NCBI RefSeq assembly: GCF_902499135.1
Contig: NZ_CABVPR010000013.1
Coordinates: forward strand, 36,974 to 100,973
Direction of reading: 5' to 3'
From: Burkholderia dolosa
GTDB lineage: Bacteria > Pseudomonadota > Gammaproteobacteria > Burkholderiales > Burkholderiaceae
DNA length: 64,000 bases
In this document: piece by piece, positions 28,349-38,277 of the stretch
Layout: the number at the start of each line of letters is the position of its first letter
Position numbering within the stretch: position 1 is the first letter of the stretch
Notes under the pieces: model-generated
The model's input: only the letters and a program-made list of their open reading frames with translations
What the model was told of the DNA's origin: nothing
The model's database searches: none
Translations under genes and position numbers: made by a program

Positions 28349-28377
28349 AAGCCCCTGGTGTCCCCGGGGGCTTTGTT
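28349..28377 (+). terminator. Hairpin between potF and potG, probable attenuator
   Basis: AAGCCCC (28349-28355) pairs with GGGGCTT (28367-28373) around a short loop, with only a weak T stretch (TTTGTT) after it. Partial termination here would yield more receptor than membrane complex, a usual arrangement in ABC importers (inference). Confidence 0.6.
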
Positions 28378-28406
28378 CGTCAAACGCAGGAGAGAAGCAG
28401 CACATC

Positions 28407-29567
28407 ATGAATAGCCAGTCGGGTGCGCCGGTCGCGGGCGCGCCGTCCTTCGTTTCCTCGTCCGGCGCCGGCGCGCGCGCGGAGAACTTTGTCCAGATCG
28501 TCGACGTCGTCAAGAAATTCGGCGAGACCGAAGTCGTGCGCAACGTGAACCTCACGGTGCGTCAGGGCGAGCTGTTCGCGCTGCTCGGCAGCTCGGGCTC
28601 CGGCAAGTCGACGCTGTTGCGCATGCTCGCGGGCTTCGAGACGATCACGTCGGGCAAGATCCTGATCGACGGCGAGGACCTCGCGCACATGCCGCCGTAC
28701 AAGCGGCCGGTGAACATGATGTTCCAGTCGTATGCGCTGTTCCCGCACATGTCGGTCGAGTCGAACGTCGCGTTCGGCCTGAAGCAGGAGGGCACGCCGA
28801 AGGCCGAACTGAAGGAGCGCGTCGCCGCGGCGCTCGAGCTCGTGCAGATGGGCAAGTACGCGAAGCGCAAGCCGCATCAATTGTCCGGCGGCCAGCAGCA
28901 GCGCGTCGCGCTCGCGCGCTCGCTCGTCAAGCGGCCGAAGCTGCTGCTGCTCGACGAGCCGATGTCCGCGCTCGACAAGCAGATCCGCCAGCGCACGCAG
29001 ATCGAGCTCGTCAACATCCTGAGCAAGGTCGGCGTGACCTGCATCATGGTCACGCACGATCAGGAAGAAGCGATGACGATGGCGCATCGGCTCGCGGTGA
29101 TGAGCGAAGGGCAGATCGTGCAGACCGGCTCGCCGAACGAAGTGTACGAATACCCGAACAGCCGCTTCTCGGCCGAGTTCATCGGCTCGACGAACCTGTT
29201 CGACGGCGTGACCGTCGAGGACGAACCCGATCACGTGTACATCGAGTCGCCGCAGCTGCCGAGCCGCCTGTACGTGAGCCACGGGATCACGGGCCCGCTC
29301 GGGATGCCGGTCACGGTGTCGGTGCGCCCGGAGCGGATCGCGCTCACGCGCAAGCCGCCCGAAGGCGCGTTCAACTGGGCGCGCGGCCGGATCACGAACG
29401 TCGCGTACATGGGCGGCTACTCGCTGTATCACGTGAAGCTCGACGGCGGCAAGACGGTGATCGCGAACGTGTCGAGCCTCGCGATCTCGGAGCTCGAGAC
29501 GCCCGCGCTCGGCGACGAGATCTACGTGCGCTGGAGCGCGACGGCGGGCGTGGTGCTGACGTCATGA
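28407..29567 (+). CDS. potG: Polyamine ABC transporter ATP-binding protein PotG
   Basis: 386 residues. ATPase of the polyamine importer on the cytoplasmic side of the inner membrane. Walker A GSSGSGKST, Q-loop, signature LSGGQQQRVALARSL, Walker B LLLLDEPMSALDK, and the His in THDQEEAM. The C-terminal TOBE domain (about residues 290-386, with VSVRPERIAL) is typical of PotA/PotG. The stop overlaps the start of potH (ATGA). A ribosome site GCAGGAGAGAAG lies upstream of the ATG. Confidence 0.94.
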   Translation: MNSQSGAPVAGAPSFVSSSGAGARAENFVQIVDVVKKFGETEVVRNVNLTVRQGELFALLGSSGSGKSTLLRMLAGFETITSGKILIDGEDLAHMPPYKRPVNMMFQSYALFPHMSVESNVAFGLKQEGTPKAELKERVAAALELVQMGKYAKRKPHQLSGGQQQRVALARSLVKRPKLLLLDEPMSALDKQIRQRTQIELVNILSKVGVTCIMVTHDQEEAMTMAHRLAVMSEGQIVQTGSPNEVYEYPNSRFSAEFIGSTNLFDGVTVEDEPDHVYIESPQLPSRLYVSHGITGPLGMPVTVSVRPERIALTRKPPEGAFNWARGRITNVAYMGGYSLYHVKLDGGKTVIANVSSLAISELETPALGDEIYVRWSATAGVVLTS

Positions 29568-30493
29568 GCGCGCTCAAGTCCCTGCTCGCGTGGCCGGCGC
29601 GGCGCTTCAACCTGACGGGCGGCACCGCGGTCGTCGCCGGGCCGTTCACGTGGCTCGTGCTGTTCTTCCTCGTGCCGTTCGTGCTGGTCGTGAAGATCAG
29701 CTTCGCGGAGCTGCAGCTCGGCATTCCGCCGTATTCGGAGCTCGTGTCGTACGCGGACGGTGTCGTGCACATCGCGCTGAACCTGTCGCACTACGCGTTC
29801 CTGTTCTCGGACAGCCTGTATTTCGCGACCTACGTGAACTCGGTGCTGGTCGCCGCGATCACGACGCTGCTGTGTCTGCTGATCGGCTATCCGATGGCGT
29901 ACTACATCGCGCGCTCGAACCCGGCGACCCGCAACCTGCTGATGATGGGCGTGATGCTGCCGTTCTGGACGTCGTTCCTGATCCGCGTGTATGCGTGGAT
30001 CGGGATCCTGAAGAACAACGGCCTGCTGAACAACTTCCTGATGTGGATCGGCCTGATCCATACGCCGATCGAGCTGTACCGCACGAACTACGCGGTGTAC
30101 ATCGGGATGGTGTATTCGTACCTGCCGTTCCTCGTGATGCCGCTCTATGCGCACCTCGTGAAGATGGACCTGCGGCTGCTCGAGGCCGCGTACGACCTCG
30201 GCGCCAAGCCGTGGACCGCATTCGTGCGGATCACGCTGCCGCTGTCGAAGAACGGGATCATCGCCGGCTGCCTGCTCGTGTTCATCCCGGCGGTGGGCGA
30301 GTACGTGATTCCCGAACTGCTCGGCGGCGCGAATACGCTGATGATCGGCCGCGTGATGTGGAATGAGTTCTTCAACAACGCCGACTGGCCGATGGCGTCG
30401 GCCGTGACCTGTGCGATGGTGCTGCTGCTGCTCGTGCCGATGGCGATGTTCCAGCACTTCCAGGCGAAGGAGCAGGAGGGCCGCCGCCGATGA
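29564..30493 (+). CDS. potH: Polyamine ABC transporter permease PotH
   Basis: 309 residues, inner-membrane permease with about six helices. The binding-protein-dependent transport motif EAAYDLGAKPWTAFVRITLPLS is visible around residues 205-226. The N-terminal extension (LAWPARRFNLTGG) precedes the first helix, as in PotB/PotH. It overlaps potG by four bases and potI by four bases, so the three are translationally coupled. Confidence 0.94.
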   Translation: MSALKSLLAWPARRFNLTGGTAVVAGPFTWLVLFFLVPFVLVVKISFAELQLGIPPYSELVSYADGVVHIALNLSHYAFLFSDSLYFATYVNSVLVAAITTLLCLLIGYPMAYYIARSNPATRNLLMMGVMLPFWTSFLIRVYAWIGILKNNGLLNNFLMWIGLIHTPIELYRTNYAVYIGMVYSYLPFLVMPLYAHLVKMDLRLLEAAYDLGAKPWTAFVRITLPLSKNGIIAGCLLVFIPAVGEYVIPELLGGANTLMIGRVMWNEFFNNADWPMASAVTCAMVLLLLVPMAMFQHFQAKEQEGRRR

Positions 30494-31311
30494 AGCCGAA
30501 TCGTTATCTGCAGTTCGCGGCGCTGTTCGCCGGCTTCGCGTTCCTGTACATCCCGATCGTCAGCCTGATCGTCTATTCGTTCAACGAGTCGAAGCTCGTC
30601 ACCGTGTGGTCCGGTTTCTCGTTCCGCTGGTATGCGGCGCTCGTCGACGACGACGAACTGCTGAGCGCCGCGTGGCTGTCGCTGAAGATCGGCGTGCTGA
30701 CCGCATTCGCGTCGGTGTTCATCGGTACGTGGGCCGGCTTCGTGCTCGCGCGGATGGGGCGCTTTCGCGGCTTCGCGCTGTTCAGCGGGATGATCAACGC
30801 GCCGCTCGTGATTCCGGAAGTCATCCAGGGGATTTCGCTGCTGCTGCTGTTCATCGAGCTCGCGAAATGGATCGGCTGGCCGGCCGAACGCGGGATCTTC
30901 ACGATCTGGCTCGGCCACGTGATGCTGTGCATCTCGTACGTCGCGATCATCGTGCAGTCGCGCGTGCGCGAGCTGAACCCGTCGCTCGAGGAGGCCGCGC
31001 TCGATCTCGGCGCGACGCCGCTGAAGGTGTTCTTCACGATCACGCTGCCGCTGATCTCGCAGGCGTTGATCGCCGGCTGGCTGCTGTCGTTCACGCTGTC
31101 GATCGACGATCTCGTGCTGTCCGCGTTCCTGTCGGGCCCCGGCTCGACGACGCTGCCGCTCGTCGTGTTCTCGCGCGTGCGCCTCGGCCTGAACCCGGAG
31201 ATGAATGCGCTCGCGACGCTGTTCATCATCGCGGTGACGGTCGGCGTCGTGGTCGCGAACTTCGTGATGCTGCGCCAGGAGCGCAAGCGGACCGCGGCGT
31301 TCGCGGGCTGA
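30490..31311 (+). CDS. potI: Polyamine ABC transporter permease PotI
   Basis: 273 residues, partner of PotH. Six hydrophobic segments and the EAA motif EEAALDLGATPLKVFFTITLPL near residues 170-192. The start overlaps the potH stop (ATGA). The C-terminus ends with a short basic tail. The operon ends at the hairpin at 31343-31377. Confidence 0.94.
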   Translation: MKPNRYLQFAALFAGFAFLYIPIVSLIVYSFNESKLVTVWSGFSFRWYAALVDDDELLSAAWLSLKIGVLTAFASVFIGTWAGFVLARMGRFRGFALFSGMINAPLVIPEVIQGISLLLLFIELAKWIGWPAERGIFTIWLGHVMLCISYVAIIVQSRVRELNPSLEEAALDLGATPLKVFFTITLPLISQALIAGWLLSFTLSIDDLVLSAFLSGPGSTTLPLVVFSRVRLGLNPEMNALATLFIIAVTVGVVVANFVMLRQERKRTAAFAG

Positions 31312-31342
31312 CGCGCACGAACACGCTGCCGCAACGACAAAG

Positions 31343-31377
31343 CGCCCGGTGCCGACGACGAGTCGCGCCGGGCGTTT
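31343..31377 (+). terminator. Intrinsic terminator after potI
   Basis: CGCCCGG (31343-31349) pairs with CCGGGCG (31368-31374), followed by TTTCGTTT. AAA precedes the left arm, so it may also serve the convergent sulfite exporter gene. Confidence 0.75.
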
Positions 31378-31464
31378 CGTTTGAGGCGGCGCGGCCGTGC
31401 GCCGGCGCGTTCGCCGGTGGCCGCGTGCGTCGGCTGCGCACGTCGGCCCGCTATCGGACGCGGC

Positions 31465-32271
31465 TCATGCGCCGAACGCCGCCTTCGCGAGCAGGCCGAG
31501 CGCCACGCACACGAGCACGGCCGCGAAGCCGGCCTGCACGTGCCGCGCCGACAGGCGCCGCGATGCGCCGCGTCCGGCCGCCATCCCGAGCGCGGTCGCG
31601 GCCGTGAACCACAGCATCACGTCGAGCGGCGCGCGCGTGCCCGACACGAGCGTCGCGAACACGCCGCCGGTGCCGACCAGCGCGATCACCATCAGCGACG
31701 TCGCGACGATGCCGTGCATCGACACGTTCGTGAACCTGCGCAGCATCGGCACGATCACGAAGCCGCCGCCGACGCCGAGCAGCCCGGTCATCAGGCCCGT
31801 TACCGCGCCGGTCGATGCGAGCGCGAGCGCGGCCGGCCACGACCACACGAGCCGGCCCGTATCGGGATTCACGCGGCCGACGCACAGCGGCGACGTGTCG
31901 GAGCCGGCGCACGCGCGCCGCAACGCCTGCCGCAGCAGCCGCGCGGCGACGACGAGCATCGTCAGCGCGAACAGCGCGAGCAGCACGCGTTGCGGCAGCA
32001 CGTGCGCGAGCCGCGCACCGAGCGTCGTGAGCGGCACGCCGGCCGCCGCCATCAGCAGTGCCGCGCGATAGCGGACGAGCCTGCGACGAAAACCTTCGAG
32101 CGCGCCGAGCGCCGCGCTGCCGGCGACCGCGACGAGCGCGACCGGCGTCGCCTGCTGCATCGGCCAGCCCATCCCGACGACGAGCGCCGGCACCGCGAGA
32201 ATCCCGCCGCCGGCGCCCGTGAGGCCGAGCACCGCGCCGACGAAGCCGCCCAGTACGACGGAGATCAGCAT
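31465..32271 (-). CDS. TauE/SafE-family sulfite exporter
   Basis: 268 residues, membrane protein of the TauE/SafE (DUF81) family with about seven to eight hydrophobic segments. Typical motifs: GAVLGLTGAGGGILAVPALV at the N-terminus and GLLGVGGGFVIVPML in the second half, two repeats of the fold. Members export sulfite, sulfoacetate or related anions. It lies four bases downstream of the SQR fusion and after the dioxygenase, the enzyme that makes sulfite, so export of sulfite is the natural role here (inference from context). Confidence 0.87.
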   Translation of the reverse strand: MLISVVLGGFVGAVLGLTGAGGGILAVPALVVGMGWPMQQATPVALVAVAGSAALGALEGFRRRLVRYRAALLMAAAGVPLTTLGARLAHVLPQRVLLALFALTMLVVAARLLRQALRRACAGSDTSPLCVGRVNPDTGRLVWSWPAALALASTGAVTGLMTGLLGVGGGFVIVPMLRRFTNVSMHGIVATSLMVIALVGTGGVFATLVSGTRAPLDVMLWFTAATALGMAAGRGASRRLSARHVQAGFAAVLVCVALGLLAKAAFGA

Positions 32272-32275
32272 CGCG

Positions 32276-33967
32276 TCACCCGGCCGAGCGCTCGGCGCCC
32301 GCTGCGCGAATCGCCGGCTTCGCGAGCCATTCGCGGCCCTTGAGCATCGCGTTCCAGTAGAGCGGCGGCAGGATGCGCGCCTTGAGCAGCCATGCGAGCC
32401 GCGACGGGCGCTTGCCGTCGATCAGCCATGCGGGGAACGTCGGCGCGAGCTTGCCGCCGTACAGGAATTCGGCGAGCACGATCCGGCCGCGCTCGACGGT
32501 CAGCGGGCACGAGCCGTAGCCGTCGTACGCGGCGTCGCGGTGCGCGCGGCCGAGCGATGCGAGCACGTTGTGCGCGACGACCGGCGCCTGCTTGCGCGCG
32601 GCCGCGGCGGTTTTCGCGTTGGTCGTGTTCGTGACGTCGCCGAGCGCGAAGATGTCCGCGAAGCGCTTGTGCCGCAGCGTCGCCGGATCGACGTCGATCC
32701 AGCCGGCCGCGTCGGCGAGCGGGCTCGCGCGCACGAAACCGGGCGCCTTCTGCGGCGGCACGACGTGGATCATGTCGAACGCGCGCTTGACGGTTTGCGT
32801 GCCGCCGTCCGGCAGCGTGCGCACGAACGTCGCGCGCCGCGCGGGGCCGTCGATCGCGACGAGATTGTGGCCGAACGACAGCGCGATGCCGTAGCGCTTC
32901 ACGTATTCCATCAGCGCGGGCACGTAGTCGGCGACGCCGAACAGCGCGCCGCCCGCATTCAGGAACTCGACGTTCGCCGCTGCCAGGCGGCCGGTACGGC
33001 GCCAGTGGTCGCACGACAGATACATCGCCTTTTGCGGCGCGCCCGCGCACTTGATCGGCATCGGCGGCTGCGTGAACAGCGCACGGCCGCCGCGGAACGC
33101 GCGTACCAGTTCCCACGTGTACGGTGCGAGGTCGTAGCGGTAGTTCGACGTGACGCCGTGGCGGCCGAGCGTGTCGACGAGGCCGTCGATCGCGTGCCAG
33201 TCGAGCTCGAGCCCCGCACAGACGACGAGCTTCCGGTAGCCGATGCGTCGGCCGTGCTCGAGCACGACGGCGTGCGCGTCGGGCTCGAAACGCGCGACCG
33301 CCGCGCGGATCCGGCGCACGCCGCGCGGCAGCACGTCGGCCATCGCGCGCTCGGTCGACTCGGGCCGGAACACGCCCGCGCCGACCATCGTCCAGCCCGG
33401 CTGGTAGTAGTGGAATTCGGCGGGATCGATCACTGCGACGTCGAGCGACGCATCGCGCGCGAGCAGGCTCGATGCGACCGCGATGCCGGCCGCGCCGGCG
33501 CCGACGATCACGACGTCGTGCCGCGCGTCGACTGCGGGCAACGGCTGCGAATCGGCTGGCGCGATGCCGGCGGTGCGTGCGTCGGCACTGTCGCCGGTTC
33601 CGGCCGCCGTCGTGCTGGCGCCCGGCGATGCAGGGCCGCCGGACTGCGACAGCGTCCACAGCGTCGCCGACCGCGTGCCGCTTCGGCAGTACGCGAGCAC
33701 CGGCGCGTCGAGCGACGCGACCAGCACGCCGAACTGCGCGGCCTGCTCGGCCGTCACGTGGCCGGCGGCGACCGGCAGGTAATGGACGTCGATGCCGAAC
33801 GGCGCGGCGGCCGCGCGGATCTCGGCAACGCCAGGCTGGTCGCGGCTTTCGCCGTCGGGCCGGTTGCAGACGATCGCGCGGATGCCGGCCGCGTGAAGCG
33901 CGGGCAGGTCGGCCGCCGCGATCTGCGGCGATACCGACAGCGTGTCGGTCAGCTTGCGAAGGATCAT
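32276..33967 (-). CDS. sqr: DUF442 phosphatase-like domain fused to type II sulfide:quinone oxidoreductase
   Basis: 563 residues. Residues 1-110 are a DUF442/BLH domain with a CRSGTRS (94-100) Cys-x5-Arg loop, a fold related to protein tyrosine phosphatases. A Pro/Ala/Ser-rich linker (about 111-147) leads to an FAD oxidoreductase with GAGAAG at 156-161. The second part resembles human-type (type II) SQR: PIKCAGAPQKAMYLS has Cys307 and YDGYGSCPL has Cys487, corresponding to Cys201 and Cys379 of human SQOR. It should oxidise sulfide to sulfane sulfur, passing electrons to quinone at the membrane. It lies 28 bases after the dioxygenase gene. Confidence 0.88.
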   Translation of the reverse strand: MILRKLTDTLSVSPQIAAADLPALHAAGIRAIVCNRPDGESRDQPGVAEIRAAAAPFGIDVHYLPVAAGHVTAEQAAQFGVLVASLDAPVLAYCRSGTRSATLWTLSQSGGPASPGASTTAAGTGDSADARTAGIAPADSQPLPAVDARHDVVIVGAGAAGIAVASSLLARDASLDVAVIDPAEFHYYQPGWTMVGAGVFRPESTERAMADVLPRGVRRIRAAVARFEPDAHAVVLEHGRRIGYRKLVVCAGLELDWHAIDGLVDTLGRHGVTSNYRYDLAPYTWELVRAFRGGRALFTQPPMPIKCAGAPQKAMYLSCDHWRRTGRLAAANVEFLNAGGALFGVADYVPALMEYVKRYGIALSFGHNLVAIDGPARRATFVRTLPDGGTQTVKRAFDMIHVVPPQKAPGFVRASPLADAAGWIDVDPATLRHKRFADIFALGDVTNTTNAKTAAAARKQAPVVAHNVLASLGRAHRDAAYDGYGSCPLTVERGRIVLAEFLYGGKLAPTFPAWLIDGKRPSRLAWLLKARILPPLYWNAMLKGREWLAKPAIRAAGAERSAG

Positions 33968-33995
33968 GTCGGAGGTTCCGGTCGGGGGAAGTCGG

Positions 33996-34880
33996 TCAGA
34001 TCGCGTCGAGCGGGATCTTCAGATAGCGCACGCCGTTGTCTTCGGGCTCGGGCAGATGCCCGGCGCGCATGTTGACCTGCACGGACGGCAGCATCAGCAC
34101 CGGCATGTCGAGCGTCGCGTCGCGCGCAGTGCGCATCGCGACGAATTCGTCCTCCGTCACGCCGTCCTTCACGTGCACGTTCGCGCGGCGCTGCTCGGCC
34201 ACCGTCGTCACGAACTGCACGTCGCGTCCGCCGGGCTGATAGTCGTGGCACAGATAGACGCGTGTGTCCGGCGGCAGCGCGAGCACGCGCGCGATCGACC
34301 GGTATAGCGCGCGCGCATCGCCGCCGGGGAAGTCGCAGCGCGCGGTCCCGTAGTCGGGCATGAACAGCGTGTCGCCGACGAACGCCGCGCGCTGCGTCGC
34401 GTCGTCGACGCAATACGTGACGCAAGCCGGCGTATGGCCGGGCGTGTGCAACACGCGGATCGTCAGCGCGCCGAGCGCGAGCGTGTCGCCGTCGTCGAGC
34501 AGCCGGTCGAACTGGCTGCCGTCCTGCGCGAAGCCCGGGCCCGCGTTGAACAGCCGGCCGAACACGTGCTGCACGCGGCGCACCTGCGAGCCGATCGCGA
34601 TCCGGCCGCCGACGCGCGCCTTCAGATACGGCGCGGCCGACAGATGGTCGGCATGCACGTGCGTCTCCAGCAGCCAGTGCACGGTCGCGCCGAGCTCGGC
34701 GACGCGCGCGATCAGCCGGTCTGCGCTCGCCGTGTGCGTGCGGCCGGACTTCGGGTCGTAGTCGAGCACGCTGTCGATCAGCGCGCACGCACGGCTTGCC
34801 GTATCGAGCAGCAGGTAGCTGACGGTGTGGGTCGCCGGGTCGAAAAAGCCTTCGACCGACAGCGTGGAGGTGTGGCTCAC
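33996..34880 (-). CDS. pdo: Persulfide dioxygenase (ETHE1-like MBL-fold protein)
   Basis: 294 residues from a GTG at 34880, preceded by GAGGAC; a longer frame from 34958 would extend across the sigma54-like promoter and is disfavoured. MBL-fold non-heme iron enzyme oxidising glutathione persulfide to sulfite. The metal motif is HVHADH at 74-79, then [11 protein letters not shown] and [19 protein letters not shown], a signature of the ETHE1/PDO group. First gene of the dioxygenase-SQR-exporter operon, divergent from the FisR-like activator. Confidence 0.9.
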   Translation of the reverse strand: MSHTSTLSVEGFFDPATHTVSYLLLDTASRACALIDSVLDYDPKSGRTHTASADRLIARVAELGATVHWLLETHVHADHLSAAPYLKARVGGRIAIGSQVRRVQHVFGRLFNAGPGFAQDGSQFDRLLDDGDTLALGALTIRVLHTPGHTPACVTYCVDDATQRAAFVGDTLFMPDYGTARCDFPGGDARALYRSIARVLALPPDTRVYLCHDYQPGGRDVQFVTTVAEQRRANVHVKDGVTEDEFVAMRTARDATLDMPVLMLPSVQVNMRAGHLPEPEDNGVRYLKIPLDAI

Positions 34881-34925
34881 GGGATGTCCTCGATCGGTTC
34901 TGCATCTGCAATCGCACCTTTCGTT

Positions 34926-34941
34926 CTCAAGAAGCATGCCA
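34926..34941 (-). promoter_or_regulatory. Candidate sigma54 promoter for the sulfide-oxidation operon
   Basis: Read on the minus strand: TGGCATG-CTTC-TTGAG, against the sigma54 consensus TGGCAYR-N4-TTGCW. The -24 element is perfect and the -12 element differs at the C and the last base. It ends 46 bases before the GTG of the dioxygenase, which fits a transcription start near 34914. Confidence 0.6.
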
Positions 34942-35038
34942 ATCGGGTTCGCGGCCAAAATCGGCGGTGCAAATGCTTGATCGTGCTCGGTTTTTCAGTG
35001 CGCGCCGGCGCGACCCGAGCGGCGATTGCACGATCGAA

Positions 35039-35087
35039 CTGCCACGTTTGGCAGTGCCGTGGCAGAATTGGCAGCCCATGCTGGCAG
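35039..35087. promoter_or_regulatory. TGGCAG repeat cluster, probable activator (enhancer) sites
   Basis: A perfect palindrome CTGCCA-CGTT-TGGCAG (35039-35054) is followed by three more TGGCAG copies at 35060, 35069 and 35082. The cluster lies about 100-160 bases upstream of the sigma54-like promoter, the usual distance for a bound enhancer protein, and only 31 bases before the FisR start, so it could also mediate autoregulation. Confidence 0.6.
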
Positions 35088-35117
35088 TCGATCCGCCGTC
35101 CTCCACCGAGCCCGCCG

Positions 35118-36522
<1,405 letters not shown>

Positions 36523-36524
<2 letters not shown>

Positions 36525-36543
36525 TTATCGTTTTACGATAATT
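36523..36543. promoter_or_regulatory. AT-rich perfect palindrome ahead of the DUF2975 gene
   Basis: AATTATCGT-TTT-ACGATAATT, a 9-3-9 inverted repeat that overlaps the fisR stop codon. It lies 45 bases before the DUF2975 start, with TACAAT (36551-36556) as a possible -10 just beyond. A likely operator for the small HTH protein encoded downstream. Confidence 0.6.
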
Positions 36544-36588
36544 CTTGGCGTACAATCGGCGCATCTTCCACGCTCGTCGAGGCAAACC

Positions 36589-37152
36589 ATGCACACCGAT
36601 CGCATCGCCCGCATCAGCCAGCGGATGGCTGCCGTTACGTTGTGGTTCATCGTCGGCATGTTGGCGTTGAACGCCGCATGCTGGGTTTTCCCGTCGCTGA
36701 ACGCGACGCATGCCGGGCCCGGTTTCGTGTTCGGCCTGACCGACTCGGTGATGTCCGGCCTGCAGGTAGACGTCGCCGCATTCCCGTGGTGGCAGAAGGC
36801 GGTCGGCATCGTGCTGTCGAGCGTGCCGCTCGTCGCGCTCGCGACCGGCCTTCATCATCTGCGCCAGCTGTTTCGCACGTACGCGCGCCGCGACTATTTC
36901 TCCGCGCAGGCAGCCGGCCATCTCGGCAAGACCGGGCGCGCGATCGGGATGTGGGTATTGCTCAGCGTGCTGTGCGAACCGCTGCTGACCGTCTGGGCGA
37001 CGATGCGCGAGCCGGCCGGGCATCGCGTCGTCAGCGTCGGCTTTACGCTGCCGTACGTCGTCGCGCTGTTTACCGCTGCATGCATCGCGGTCATCGCGCA
37101 CATCCTGCGGCAGGCGAGCGAACTCGACGCCGAACATCGGCAATTCGTCTGA
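36589..37152 (+). CDS. DUF2975-like membrane protein
   Basis: 187 residues with four hydrophobic segments (about residues 14-33, 65-85, 110-130 and 147-170), arranged like the DUF2975 family. In many bacteria such proteins are encoded directly before a small Cro/C1-type HTH regulator, as here. The function is unknown; a membrane sensor or partner of the HTH protein is possible. The next ATG is eight bases after its stop, so the two are an operon. Confidence 0.78.
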   Translation: MHTDRIARISQRMAAVTLWFIVGMLALNAACWVFPSLNATHAGPGFVFGLTDSVMSGLQVDVAAFPWWQKAVGIVLSSVPLVALATGLHHLRQLFRTYARRDYFSAQAAGHLGKTGRAIGMWVLLSVLCEPLLTVWATMREPAGHRVVSVGFTLPYVVALFTAACIAVIAHILRQASELDAEHRQFV

Positions 37153-37160
37153 GGCGCGCG

Positions 37161-37382
37161 ATGACGATCGTGGTCAAGCTCGACGTGATGCTCGCGACCC
37201 GCAAGGTTCGCTCGAAGGACCTCGCGGCGGCCGTCGGCATCACCGAACAGAATCTGTCGCTGCTCAAGCAGGGGAAGGTCAAGGGCATCCGCTTCGCGAC
37301 GCTCGAGGCGATCTGCCGCTATCTCGACTGCCAGCCGGGCGACCTGCTGGCGTTCACCGATGACGGCGGCGAGCCGGATTGA
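37161..37382 (+). CDS. Small Cro/C1-type HTH regulator (YozG-like)
   Basis: 73 residues, almost entirely a helix-turn-helix: MLATRKVRSKDLAAAVGITEQNLSLLKQGKVKGIRFATLEAICRYLDCQPGDLL spans it. This size and the LDCQPGDLLAF ending are typical of YozG-like regulators paired with DUF2975 proteins. It probably binds the AATTATCGT/ACGATAATT palindrome upstream of its partner (inference). The downstream gene starts inside its last codons, overlapping by 23 bases. Confidence 0.88.
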   Translation: MTIVVKLDVMLATRKVRSKDLAAAVGITEQNLSLLKQGKVKGIRFATLEAICRYLDCQPGDLLAFTDDGGEPD

Positions 37383-38061
37383 CGCATCGTCGCTGCGAGC
37401 GGGGGAAGCGCGGCGGCGGCAGCGGCCGCACGTCGTCGCGCTGGCCTGTGTCGCGGCTCTGTCGCTGCACGTGCTCGGATGGCTCGTGCTGCAATGGACG
37501 TCGAGCGCGGCCGGCACGGCTCGACCGGAAGTCGATGCGTCCGCACGGATCGCGCTGAGCGTCAGGTTGATTCCTGCGATGCCGCCGGCGCCGCGTTCGC
37601 CGCCGTTACCGCATGCGGCCGCGCGTATCGCGCCCGACGCCAGCACGCGCGGCACCGCGCGATCGACACGACGTTCTGCGGTCGCACCGAACGCGCGTAA
37701 CACGACGCGTTCGCTTGCCGATGATGCGACGGGCGCGCATGACGCCGCGAACGCCGCGCTGGAGCGACGCGAGCAACGCGCCGACGCTCGCGCTGCGCCC
37801 GATGTCGACTGGGCGCGCGATCTGGCGACGATCGGCAGGGCGGGTGCGGTCGGTCGCAGCGCGGCGCAGGCGACGGTGAACGCACTGGGCGCATCGGCGG
37901 CAAGCGCGGCACCGCGTCGTCCTACCGCCGATGCGACGCTGGCGTCCGGCATGTCGAACGCGCGGCGCGCCGATTGCCGGAACGCGTATGCGGGCGCCGG
38001 GCTGCTCGCGCTGCCGATGCTCGCGCTCGACGCGGTGCGCGATACGGGCTGCAAGTGGTGA
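37360..38061 (+). CDS. TonB-like single-span membrane protein of unknown function
   Basis: 233 residues. A basic N-terminus, one membrane segment (about residues 25-46, VVALACVAALSLHVLGWLVL) and then a long Ala/Arg/Pro-rich periplasmic part, the general plan of TonB-type energy transducers. The C-terminus (ADCRNAYAGAGLLALPMLALDAVRDTGCKW read at the end) has two cysteines that could pair. I see no clear TonB C-terminal domain. The start overlaps the HTH gene by 23 bases, suggesting coupling, though a later start cannot be excluded. Confidence 0.6.
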   Translation: MTAASRIDASSLRAGEARRRQRPHVVALACVAALSLHVLGWLVLQWTSSAAGTARPEVDASARIALSVRLIPAMPPAPRSPPLPHAAARIAPDASTRGTARSTRRSAVAPNARNTTRSLADDATGAHDAANAALERREQRADARAAPDVDWARDLATIGRAGAVGRSAAQATVNALGASAASAAPRRPTADATLASGMSNARRADCRNAYAGAGLLALPMLALDAVRDTGCKW

Positions 38062-38277
38062 AGCGCGCGGCCCGCCTGCGCGTTCTTGCAAGCGGGCCGC
38101 GCGACGAATGCCGGCCGATGCGCCGTACCGCGCCGCCGTCACATGCCGGCCGCAACGGCGGTGCGTCGCCGCCGGCACGGACGTCACGACAACGCGCACG
38201 TCGCGCAGGGCACGCAGCACGCAACTCAGGCACGGCACGCACGTCACGACGCGCACACCGCCGTCGGCGCCGACCGC

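Noticed and set aside
34881-34958. 26-residue extension of the persulfide dioxygenase
   Set aside because: It would place the sigma54-like promoter inside the gene; the GTG at 34880 has a suitable ribosome site.
35039-35065. Second sigma54-like promoter on the plus strand for fisR (TGGCAG-TGCCGTG-GCA)
   Set aside because: The -12 part lacks TTGC, and the match is explained by the TGGCAG repeat spacing alone.
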